A stretch of 37,413 nucleotides of DNA, taken from NCBI GenBank assembly GCA_910577685.1, contig CAJTOH010000036.1, forward strand, positions 1-37,413. The letters run 5' to 3'. The notes under the pieces were generated by a model. That model saw only the letters and a program-made list of their open reading frames with translations, made no database searches and was not told the origin of the DNA. This DNA comes from an uncultured Dorea sp. GTDB lineage: Bacteria > Bacillota > Clostridia > Lachnospirales > Lachnospiraceae. Of the stretch, positions 17,203 to 24,306 are shown in pieces. Position 1 is the first letter of the stretch. Each line of letters starts with the position of its first letter. A program made the translations under genes and the position numbers.

Positions 17203-17291
17203 TGCCCTCACTTCCTTTCCGCGACATCCCTCTGGCTGCATCCCCTATACGCCCATATTTCCATCACCCTCATTTCCTTCCCATGACATCC
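17168..17291 (-). repeat. Tandem duplication (2 x 62 bp) of the phosphodiesterase start region
   Basis: Two imperfect 62-bp copies (about 17230-17291 and 17168-17229) each hold a GGATGTC block, a purine-rich Shine-Dalgarno region, an ATG and the codons of a GDPD N-terminus. The downstream copy is the working start; the upstream copy opens a short reading frame. Confidence 0.75.
17208..17264 (-). CDS. 18-codon upstream reading frame made by the duplication
   Basis: ATG at 17264 opens MEIWAYRGCSQRDVAERK, a copy of the phosphodiesterase N-terminus (MKIWAHRGCSQRYPE), and stops at TGA, five bases before the true ATG. GGAAGG/GAGGG precede it. Termination so close to the next start would couple translation of the two. 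In this copy the catalytic HRG has become YRG. Whether it is translated is inferred. Confidence 0.4.
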   Translation of the reverse strand: MEIWAYRGCSQRDVAERK

Positions 17292-17354
17292 GCAACACTT
17301 TCCCACAAATAACAGCCTAATTCAGATCAACCTAATATTAATTGGTTTCACCGC

Positions 17355-18713
17355 TCAATCACATACCTGCCGTCCCTCCGCTTTCAGGAATTCCTCCATT
17401 ATGCCCGCAAGCGCCGCCGACTCTCCCCGGGTCAGCTTAAATCCATTGTCGCTTCCTCCGCTGAGCATGGAGAGGAAATCGCTGATCTCATAGCGGAGGC
17501 CGTCCCCAAGGAATCCCTCGGAGTATTTATCCACCCGCCCGGAATCTTCATAATGCACCTCAAAATATGTGGTCTTCCACCATGGCGCTTCCGCCACGAT
17601 ATACCCCTTGGTTCCGGCAACCAAAAGCCTGCTCTCCGATTTTACTCCAAGTCCGCAGGTTGCCGTAGCAACCCCTGACGGATAACGCAGGGAAACCTTC
17701 GTAAACAGATCCAGCCCGTTCTCCCCCCGGATGGTATCGAACTGCAGCCTCTCATACCCCTTCCCGAATAGCTTTAATACCGGCAGCATACAATAGCTTC
17801 CCAACTCCGTGAAGCTGCCGCCGTACGTCCGGTCCGTAAGTTCCCTTGACTCCGGGTTTTCCAGCTTCGTAAAGCAGGCTTCCACATTGCGTATACTGCC
17901 GATTATCCCGCTGCAGGCGATTCCCAGAAGCTTCGTGAATCCCGGGCAGTATGCGGTCTTGATCCCTTCAAGCAATACCAGCCCCCGCTCCTTTGCATAC
18001 CCGAACAACTCCTCCGCCTGCGCCTTCTGCAGTACCATCGGCTTTTCACAGATGACATGCTTCCCCTGCCCCAGCGCCGCCTTTATATATCCATAATGCG
18101 TTTCATGGGGAGAGGCGATATACACCACATCCACCGCTGAAAAGAAATTTTCCATATCCGAATATGCGTCTATTTTCCATTTGTCGGCAAACTTTTCCGC
18201 ACTCTCCGCACGCGGGTTATACGCCCCCTGTACGCTGACGCCGCTGACAAGCTTCGCCTCCTCAATAAACCTGCCGGCAATCCTGCCCGTTCCTATAATC
18301 CCTATCCTCTGGATATGCTGCTTCTGTTCCCGCAGCATGGTGCTGGAAATATTCTTCGTCCGTTCCAGATAGACCACTTCACAATAATCTTTCAGGTAAT
18401 CGAAACATCCTGTCCAATCGGATCCGACTGTAAAAATATCTATATCGTACTTTTTGACGTCATTAAATTTCTGCCCTTGGGTTTCCTCCACAATGATCTC
18501 ATCGGCAAAACCTGTTTTCTTTACGTTTTCGATTCGTGTCATCAAGGAATCCACTACGCACAGTTTCCCTCTTGCCTTGTCGTATGTCTCTGTCGTAACG
18601 CCTACAACCAGATAATCTCCAAGCGCTTTCGCCCTCCGGAGCAGCCGGTAATGCCCTTCATGGAAAAGGTCGAACGTGCCGTATGTAATTACTCTGGTAA
18701 TCTTCTTTTCCAT
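17355..18713 (-). CDS. Cytidylyltransferase - Gfo/Idh/MocA oxidoreductase fusion
   Basis: A 452-residue two-domain protein. Residues 1-130 are a TagD-type nucleotidyltransferase (ITYGTFDLFHEGHYRLLRRA with HxGH at 18-21, ISSTMLR at 122-128). Residues 135-452 are a Gfo/Idh/MocA NAD(P)-dependent oxidoreductase (IGIIGTGRIAGRFIEEA, YIASPHETHYGYI, GKHVICEKPM). I chose ATG at 18713 with GAGGA six bases upstream. The fusion resembles in logic the ketose-phosphate reductase/cytidylyltransferase Bcs1 that makes CDP-ribitol, but with different folds. I infer reduction of a keto-phosphate followed by CDP activation. Confidence 0.85.
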   Translation of the reverse strand: MEKKITRVITYGTFDLFHEGHYRLLRRAKALGDYLVVGVTTETYDKARGKLCVVDSLMTRIENVKKTGFADEIIVEETQGQKFNDVKKYDIDIFTVGSDWTGCFDYLKDYCEVVYLERTKNISSTMLREQKQHIQRIGIIGTGRIAGRFIEEAKLVSGVSVQGAYNPRAESAEKFADKWKIDAYSDMENFFSAVDVVYIASPHETHYGYIKAALGQGKHVICEKPMVLQKAQAEELFGYAKERGLVLLEGIKTAYCPGFTKLLGIACSGIIGSIRNVEACFTKLENPESRELTDRTYGGSFTELGSYCMLPVLKLFGKGYERLQFDTIRGENGLDLFTKVSLRYPSGVATATCGLGVKSESRLLVAGTKGYIVAEAPWWKTTYFEVHYEDSGRVDKYSEGFLGDGLRYEISDFLSMLSGGSDNGFKLTRGESAALAGIMEEFLKAEGRQVCD

Positions 18714-18801
18714 AAAATTTCCTCTTTTCATTCTAATATTTATAGGGCATAAAACGGTGCCAAATCCCTGCCCACAGTTGTTTTGGAGTGGATTCCCCTG
18801 T

Positions 18802-18824
18802 AAAAAAGGGATGATTTCCATCCC
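18802..18824 (-). terminator. Rho-independent terminator after the TagF-propeller gene
   Basis: On the minus strand GGGATG-GAAAT-CATCCC is followed by six T, just past the stop codon at 18829. It would at least attenuate transcription into the remaining glycan genes. A weak TTGGCA/AT-rich promoter-like stretch lies between it and the next start at 18713. Confidence 0.7.
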
Positions 18825-18828
18825 AGAA

Positions 18829-21387
18829 TCATTCCCTTATTTTTGCTCTCACAAACTGATACACATTTTCCCCGCACGCACCTTCCGCGTCCGCGTTGAC
18901 CTTTGAAAACGCCTTTATCTGTCTGTCCCTGTCAAAACCTTCGCCGGTAATACTGCCGTCCAAAAAGTCTTCCAGAGAATTAAACGCGCTTTCATTCAGA
19001 CAGTACTGCATCCATTCTGATTCCTCCATGAATCCGGGTTGATGCTCCTTAAGCTCATCAAGATCAAATTCTATGGGAATCTCTCTATATTCCTTTGTGT
19101 CAATATTGATATCATAAAGCTTTCTCTCCGGCGCATACCATATCCGGCAGTCCGCTTTCCCACATTCGGGATATACCGTAACAAACCCGCCCATGCCGCC
19201 TGCCGTAAAGTATCCGTTCCTGCCGCGGTTTTTGAAAGGCAGCGGCGGCTTCCATTCCTCCATCTTCCCTGTTTCCCTGTCAAGCGAGACATACATATTT
19301 CCCCAAGACGGTGAGATTACAATGTTTTCCTTCCCGTTTTCTTTGGAAAATACCATTGTTCCAAAGGGCCTTTCCTTACACTCCAGATTGCGGGGCCAAT
19401 GAATGGATTTGAATCCCTGCGGTAAATCGCCGTATTCCCTCGTCTCCCCCGTCTTGGGATTCCAACAGGTAAGAACCATCCCGTTCAGGGGCATAAGCCA
19501 CAGATTGTCCCCCTCCGGCACAATCCCCTGAATTCCCAGACCGCTCTTAGAACCGCTGCTAAGTATCCTTCTTTCCAGAGTATCCATGTCAAGGAACAGG
19601 AAATTGTCGTCCTCCGGGGAAGCGAATACCAAGTTATTCCCATAGTGGCATACGCCGCCCATGCGCCACTCCCCTTCCACCTCCCTTACGTTGAACTGCT
19701 TTACAACATCCACATAGCTGACCTCTTCTGTCCTGATATCAACCCGGACCAGCCATGGATACTGATTCGGAAGCAGAAAGATATATCTTTCGTTATACCA
19801 GTAACTTCTGAAAGCCCCCTCCCGTGTGATCATATACGGCAGATTAACTTTTCTAACCTTCTTATCCCTGATAACCAGAAAGTCCTGAGCATTGCCGGGA
19901 AGTACATAGATCTTATCCCCGATTTCCAACGCCTTTATATAATACCCGCCTGAGGAATAACCGGTTCCAAGATCCATATAAAACTTATAAAGATAATCAT
20001 TATTTTCAGAAAACCATAGCTGGTTGTTCCTCGTAACTTGATACCTGTCATCCCGCCCCCATAAATCAAAAGCAGGATTCACCACCTCGCCGCGCCAGTC
20101 TCCCTCTCCCGGCGGCGTACTGATGTAATTATTCAGGATAAAAAGCGGCTTCCCTGCAACACCGAAAAGCGAAGTAACGCTTGTCCCCGCATCCCCGATA
20201 TATGCATCCGAATGTGCGATCGCATTCTCTATATCCGGCGTATTGTCGTAAATCCCTATATTTTCATTTATAAATTCCTCTCTCAGTGCATCATAAACCG
20301 GCTTATACATAGGCCTCATAGAACAAAGGGTGGATTCCATCAATGGATGAGGCCGCCAAAGCAGACATGTATCCCTTCTCCCCCAAAAACACCGAAACAC
20401 ATATTCCATCTTTTTAAGGAAAACCTCTGTATTGCCCAACATTCCGTGGATACTCGTATTAAAAAAATATACTTTCTTACCCGCCGTCTTTTCTTTCCAT
20501 TCTGCCGGCGGCTCCGGCGGATTGCCGCACATACGGATCACCCGGTCAAACTTAGGGGATCCCAATGGAACCATCTTTTCCCGGGGTACGGATTCGTCAA
20601 AAAAATTACGGTATTTCGCCGTCTGGATAATGATGTAATCCGCATTATAATAAGCCGGACATAATATCTGTCCTTCCGACATCCCTCCTGCCGTTGCATA
20701 ATATGGTACATAAACCAGACATTCCGTATACTTTTTCAACTGACCGGAATAGAACCTCGGATCTATACTCGTGACATAATTTGCATTGTCATAAGGCGTA
20801 TGTATGAATACGGCGTCCGGTTTTCTGCTTTCGAATGAATAGCTGTCATAATGCACTTTTTGCACATAAGAAGGCAGATCATTCCCTTCATAGTGGTATG
20901 TTCCCAGCGAACCGTCCGGGTTCCTGTCATAGTAAGGGATCGGAATCACATAAGCGTCGCACGCCGGGTCTGCGTCCGCAGCCTGCCATACGCTTTCCAG
21001 AGAGTCCCACATGGAAGCCTTATAGGGCAGGAACACCATCTCAAAACGTACTTTTATATCGTTCCTGATGCTGTTCTCAATCCGGACCAGCAGCTTATCC
21101 AGCCCTTTATGGACATTACCGGTATTCCCTTCGCGCCCCTGGTCAAGCTCCTCATAAACCCGGTAAACCAGTTCGCAATACTTCTCCAGCAAAGGGATTG
21201 CCGGACAGCCCTCCCTTTCTGTTTTCTCTATTAATTCCCCTATGCGGACGGCGCCTTCCTGGCATTGGGCCAACAGATCCTTGGCCGCCGCAGTATTATG
21301 GGTTTCTATAAATCTTTTTATTTCCTTGTGCGCCTGTTCCAACAGCATTGTAAATTCTTCTATTTGTTTTTTCTGCGCTTTTCTCAT
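18829..21387 (-). CDS. TagF-like CDP-glycerol glycerophosphotransferase fused to a beta-propeller-like domain
   Basis: An 852-residue protein. A helical, coiled-coil-like N-terminus (1-110) precedes a CDP-glycerol glycerophosphotransferase-like GT-B domain (about 115-440): VFLPYKASMWDSLESVWQAA, VFIHTPYDN, VPYYATAGG, KMVPLGSPKFDRV, LLWRPHPLMEST, and HSDAYIGDAGTSVTSLFGVAGKPLFIL. From about 480 to 780 come repeated WF/YxL-DxxT blades (FLVIRDKKVRKVNLPY, FLFLDMDTLERRIL, LTCWNPKTGETREYG, MYVSLDRETGKMEEW), as in a beta-propeller. It should transfer a phospho-polyol. The propeller may bind the growing glycan. AAGGAAAAGG lies before the ATG. First gene of the glycan operon. Confidence 0.78.
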   Translation of the reverse strand: MRKAQKKQIEEFTMLLEQAHKEIKRFIETHNTAAAKDLLAQCQEGAVRIGELIEKTEREGCPAIPLLEKYCELVYRVYEELDQGREGNTGNVHKGLDKLLVRIENSIRNDIKVRFEMVFLPYKASMWDSLESVWQAADADPACDAYVIPIPYYDRNPDGSLGTYHYEGNDLPSYVQKVHYDSYSFESRKPDAVFIHTPYDNANYVTSIDPRFYSGQLKKYTECLVYVPYYATAGGMSEGQILCPAYYNADYIIIQTAKYRNFFDESVPREKMVPLGSPKFDRVIRMCGNPPEPPAEWKEKTAGKKVYFFNTSIHGMLGNTEVFLKKMEYVFRCFWGRRDTCLLWRPHPLMESTLCSMRPMYKPVYDALREEFINENIGIYDNTPDIENAIAHSDAYIGDAGTSVTSLFGVAGKPLFILNNYISTPPGEGDWRGEVVNPAFDLWGRDDRYQVTRNNQLWFSENNDYLYKFYMDLGTGYSSGGYYIKALEIGDKIYVLPGNAQDFLVIRDKKVRKVNLPYMITREGAFRSYWYNERYIFLLPNQYPWLVRVDIRTEEVSYVDVVKQFNVREVEGEWRMGGVCHYGNNLVFASPEDDNFLFLDMDTLERRILSSGSKSGLGIQGIVPEGDNLWLMPLNGMVLTCWNPKTGETREYGDLPQGFKSIHWPRNLECKERPFGTMVFSKENGKENIVISPSWGNMYVSLDRETGKMEEWKPPLPFKNRGRNGYFTAGGMGGFVTVYPECGKADCRIWYAPERKLYDINIDTKEYREIPIEFDLDELKEHQPGFMEESEWMQYCLNESAFNSLEDFLDGSITGEGFDRDRQIKAFSKVNADAEGACGENVYQFVRAKIRE

Positions 21388-21529
21388 CTTACCTTTTCCT
21401 TTAAGCGTCTCTGTTCCTGATCTTTGTCATTTGATTTAAAATAAGACACATTGGTCATCCACACATTTTCCCGGTACGGATGATGCGGATTGCTATTCCC
21501 TTCCCCGCTTCGCTCCCTGCTACGTCACT

Positions 21530-21838
21530 TATCACCGCCGATCAAAACCGACGGCTTACGCGTGCCCCTGCACGCTTCTGTGCGGCTGCCGCCTGAGGCT
21601 GATGCCCCTCATGCGCCAGAGCATATCCCCTGGTTCGCCGCTTCTCCATGTTCACAAGGTCCTGGCATACCCAATACCCGGATTTCACGCTTCCTGCCTA
21701 TTCCCATTGAATACCCGGGAAGCAATCCGGCTTCTAATGCCGTTGTTCTTTTTTTATATCATGAACGCCCTCCTAGTCCTTGCGGTAAAATCCCGGTTCA
21801 TCACCGGCATTTATCTAAAACGGCTGTTCTTATGATCT
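21530..21838 (-). ncRNA. Putative omegaRNA / right-end RNA of the TnpB element
   Basis: The 451 bp between the TnpB stop and the next gene hold no reading frame. The part near TnpB is rich in hairpins on the minus strand: CCGGT-GATGA-ACCGG (about 21791-21806), GAAGC-CGGATT-GCTTC, TGAGG-GGCATCAG-CCTCA, perfect GCGTGC-AGGG-GCACGC (21560-21575), and the terminal CCGTCGG/CGGCGG stem. TnpB guide RNAs are processed from exactly this place, and their 3' guide is copied from DNA next to the right end, here about 21500-21530. Extent and guide boundary are inferred. The stretch 21388-21500 shows nothing clear beyond the ribosome binding site of the next gene. Confidence 0.55.
21535..21554 (-). repeat. 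Right-end type hairpin of an IS200/IS605-like element
   Basis: On the minus strand CCGTCGG-TTTTGAT-CGGCGG forms a six-pair stem (one G-U). The form AAGCCGTCGGTTTTGATCGG is characteristic of the 3' ends of TnpB-bearing elements, where the omegaRNA scaffold ends and the guide begins. Confidence 0.6.
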
Positions 21839-23170
21839 CTAAGAATATGTCCCCTTTCGGTTCAGCGCCCCGCCTCCCTGTCCGCGTTTCTTGACATTAC
21901 GGGCGGTATTGGTCTTTTCCTCACTCTGATATCCACATTCGGGACAAATGAATTCGCCCTTTTCTTTCTTCCCAAGCGCTCCGCAGCTGCTGCATTCATT
22001 ACTGATATCTTTCCCGATCACTTCTACGACCTCCACAGCCTGCTCCTTACACTTCTGCAGCATCCGTTTCCGGATATAGCCTCTCTGCCACTGCGCCATG
22101 GAATGGTTGATCCTCTTATTCACACCGCCAGACCGCGGTTTGGGAAGCTTTACGACATAGACCGTCCGCGGCTTCTCCTCTTTTAGGAAACAATTCAGCT
22201 CGTGATTGATATAGCTGTGCAGCCGTTCTTCCATTCGTTTCTTCTTTGCATTGTATTTCTTCCTGCCGGGATTCTCATTCCTGTTACGGTTATATACCCT
22301 CGTCTGTTCACGGATCCAGTCCGCATATTCAATCTGGTATCTGCCCAGCTCCTCACCGTAATGGCGGCCTTCGTCTGTCGTCAGCATTGTATAGAGCCCT
22401 GTCGAAACCCCTACCTGTTTCATATAATCGCCATGGCCGCGGACAGCGACATTTATCGGCGCTTTTATTTCAATCCTGCTCTCTTTGGGATACAGCTTAA
22501 TATAAAGCTGGCTCTTGTACTGCTTATTATCCGTCAGCGGTATGAAGATGCGCTTCCGCTTCTCTTTTATGGAAATATAGATTCCATGGTCCGCATAGCG
22601 GTAAGCCCGCTCTGCTATGGAGAAACCGTCCGCCCTGTCCGTATGGAGCCTCGCATGGTGCTTCCTTACCTGCCTGCGCAGATATCGTTGGAGCTTTTCT
22701 GCGTCTACCTTTGCCGCCACTTTATCGTACTGCTTCTGCACAGCCTTGGACAGTTCCACCGGTTTCTGATTCAGCGTTTCTTCAAACGCATTGCTGACCT
22801 TGAGCAGGAATCTCAGATAGTGCTTATCCTCTTCCGAAAAGCCTTCATTCTGATTAACCAGCTTCGAAACCTTCGTTTTTGTCCTGGTCCACTGGCTCTT
22901 GATATCGCCCAACGCATCAAAAATCGCCAAGTAGAAATATACTGACGGAATTCCCAATGTTTCCCGGTAACCGCTGCCCGTCATCTCGTTCTGCACCGTA
23001 TAACCCGGGTAAAGCTTGGATAAACCGGCGATTCCGCCGTAACGGGAGTATACATAATTCTTTACCTTCCCGTAGTCCTCGGCGATCTCCAGAAGCTTGT
23101 GCATATCCGCCTCTTTGACCGGTTCTTTATTATACTGATGAATGGTTTTACATACTTTCTCCATTGACAT
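21839..23170 (-). CDS. TnpB/OrfB-like protein with apparently degenerate RuvC site
   Basis: About 443 residues. The C-terminal half aligns by eye with IS605 TnpB: RuvC-I region KQVGVSTGLYTMLTTDEG, basic linker, RuvC-II region RTVYVVKLPKP, ISNECSSCG...CPECGYQ zinc finger (Cys 393, 396, 409, 412), and RuvC-III region EEKTNTARNV. In active TnpB these read GIDLG, VxEDL and DRDxNAAxN. Here the three acidic residues appear as Ser 256, Lys 341 and Lys 419, so cleavage is unlikely although RNA/DNA-binding parts look kept. I chose ATG at 23170 (GGGAG six bases upstream) over TTG at 23206. No tnpA is present. It may be a nuclease-dead RNA-guided regulator (TldR-like) or a passive relic. Confidence 0.72.
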   Translation of the reverse strand: MSMEKVCKTIHQYNKEPVKEADMHKLLEIAEDYGKVKNYVYSRYGGIAGLSKLYPGYTVQNEMTGSGYRETLGIPSVYFYLAIFDALGDIKSQWTRTKTKVSKLVNQNEGFSEEDKHYLRFLLKVSNAFEETLNQKPVELSKAVQKQYDKVAAKVDAEKLQRYLRRQVRKHHARLHTDRADGFSIAERAYRYADHGIYISIKEKRKRIFIPLTDNKQYKSQLYIKLYPKESRIEIKAPINVAVRGHGDYMKQVGVSTGLYTMLTTDEGRHYGEELGRYQIEYADWIREQTRVYNRNRNENPGRKKYNAKKKRMEERLHSYINHELNCFLKEEKPRTVYVVKLPKPRSGGVNKRINHSMAQWQRGYIRKRMLQKCKEQAVEVVEVIGKDISNECSSCGALGKKEKGEFICPECGYQSEEKTNTARNVKKRGQGGGALNRKGTYS

Positions 23171-23311
23171 ATTTCTCTCCCAAGGCTCTGTCGTACCGGG
23201 CTGCAATCGCTTGCTGCTTACGGCTTACACAGACGATATACCCCTGTTTCCTTCTTGATGTCAGGATGCATAAAAATAGGAATTTTAGCTGATTTTTCGC
23301 TATTATTCCGG

Positions 23312-23337
23312 TTACGAAAAACTATACGTTTTCGTAA
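23312..23337. repeat. Palindrome P1 (TTACGAAAA-N8-TTTTCGTAA)
   Basis: Perfect 9-bp arms around an 8-bp spacer (ACTATACG). It shares its core and spacer length with palindrome P2, 138 bp away centre to centre. Confidence 0.8.
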
Positions 23338-23373
23338 TTAGTTTTCTGGAAAAATTTATAGACAATTATTACA

Positions 23374-23422
23374 AAAAATAGGGCTTAAGAATATTGACGT
23401 ATTGTCGATAATATATTAGAAT
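23374..23422. promoter_or_regulatory. Promoter-like sequences on both strands between the palindromes
   Basis: On the plus strand TTGACG, 17 bp, TAGAAT. On the minus strand, from about 23436 leftwards, TTGCGA, 17 bp, TATATT, pointing toward tnpB and the glycan operon. The segment is AT-rich, so either could be chance. Confidence 0.4.
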
Positions 23423-23444
23423 GGTTAAGAAATCGCAAGAAAAT

Positions 23445-23480
23445 AGCCATTACGAAAAAGTATACCTTTTCGTAATGGCT
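23445..23480. repeat. Palindrome P2 (14-bp perfect arms)
   Basis: AGCCATTACGAAAA and its exact complement TTTTCGTAATGGCT flank AGTATACC. The inner 26 bp match P1 except in the spacer. There is no T-run suited to a terminator. Operator, recombinase site or element end are possible readings. Confidence 0.8.
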
Positions 23481-23664
23481 TTCATTATTACACAAACTAA
23501 TCCCCTCTGCGGAATATCCCTACACTTTCAGCAAGACGCCTTATAACGTACGTCTGTCTGCCGTAACCAAAGCAAACTGCAGATTCCCGCTTTCAATTTC
23601 ATCCGGTAAATCGGAACCAGACTTTACCAATGCCTCTCACCGTCCGGCTTATTTCTTCGGCTGC

Positions 23665-24306
23665 TTAATAAAACTCTTTATGCCGATATATTTTTACGGA
23701 AACAAAGTAAGAGCAGACGAATATCGCTAATGCAGCGGCCGCAGACACTGTTCCTACAAGCGGATGTTTCATGTTCATTTCCCCAGTCAACGGTGTTAAA
23801 ACGGCAGATAGCAAGACCTGTAATCCCACCGCAGCAATCGCCGATAAAATGATAATCATTTCATTTTTCTCTGTTCCTATTTTCAGCATAAGCGGATACA
23901 TAATACCCGCCGTAGTTGCTGAAAGCGTTAAACCAAACTCATAGCCGTAAAATATAGATTGAACATTTGAAAAAACACTTGTAACATAGGCGTAAATCAC
24001 TGTTATGCTCCCCATAAAGATCCCAAATAGAATCAGCATTGAAAACGAAATGTATTTTGCTTTAATTACATCGTTGTATTTTACAGGTAAAGTCAGCTCG
24101 AACTTGTTCCATTTTGATACTACGTCAGCATGAAGCGAAGTACCTACATTTACGATAAAAATACATAATTGCATAGCTATAATCATTTGGATAAATGCAT
24201 CATGCTTCACGAAGAAAGATACGATTGCCGTAAACAATGCTAAAATAAAAGATATTTTTATATTGTTCTCCATTGAATAAAAATTATTGCGAATTAACCC
24301 TTTCAT
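23665..24306 (-). CDS. ABC-2 type transporter permease
   Basis: A 213-residue membrane protein with about six hydrophobic segments (ISFILALFTAIVSFF, MIIAMQLCIFIVNV, ISFSMLILFGIFMG, IILSAIAAVGLQVLL, VSAAAALAIFVCSYF). It resembles the ABC-2 membrane families found with YtrA/GntR-controlled ATPases. Its ATG shares one base with the ATPase TGA (TGATG). It is the third gene of a regulator-ATPase-permease operon. Substrate unknown; antibiotic or envelope-stress export is common for the family. Confidence 0.8.
   Translation of the reverse strand: MKGLIRNNFYSMENNIKISFILALFTAIVSFFVKHDAFIQMIIAMQLCIFIVNVGTSLHADVVSKWNKFELTLPVKYNDVIKAKYISFSMLILFGIFMGSITVIYAYVTSVFSNVQSIFYGYEFGLTLSATTAGIMYPLMLKIGTEKNEMIIILSAIAAVGLQVLLSAVLTPLTGEMNMKHPLVGTVSAAAALAIFVCSYFVSVKIYRHKEFY

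Larger units (their letters stand above)
23171..23664. other. 494-bp gap with paired palindromes and a small gene remnant
   Basis: No intact gene. The stretch 23312-23480 holds two related palindromes with promoter-like sequences between them. Further right, minus strand about 23544-23636, a short open frame reads DLPDEIESGNLQFALVTADRR before a stop. Its composition looks like real protein, so it may be the tail of a lost gene. Family not recognised. Confidence 0.5.

Noticed and set aside
18315..18752. 145-codon plus-strand open frame
   Set aside because: Lies entirely opposite the cytidylyltransferase-oxidoreductase fusion and its leader. No recognisable domain or ribosome binding site.
20212..20664. 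150-codon plus-strand open frame
   Set aside because: Antisense to the TagF-like gene, His/Arg/Cys-rich composition typical of a shadow.
22202..22945. 247-codon plus-strand open frame opposite the TnpB gene
   Set aside because: Antisense shadow: composition is rich in Leu/Ile/Arg/His without domain logic, there is no ribosome binding site, and the minus-strand TnpB reading is clearly real.
21839..23170. Active IS200/IS605 transposon
   Set aside because: No tnpA, no clear left-end hairpin identified, and the TnpB RuvC residues look lost. I therefore do not draw element borders.
23171..23480. Palindromes as a CRISPR array
   Set aside because: Only two copies, each palindromic, with no regular repeat-spacer pattern and no cas genes. 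No CRISPR array was found anywhere in the window.
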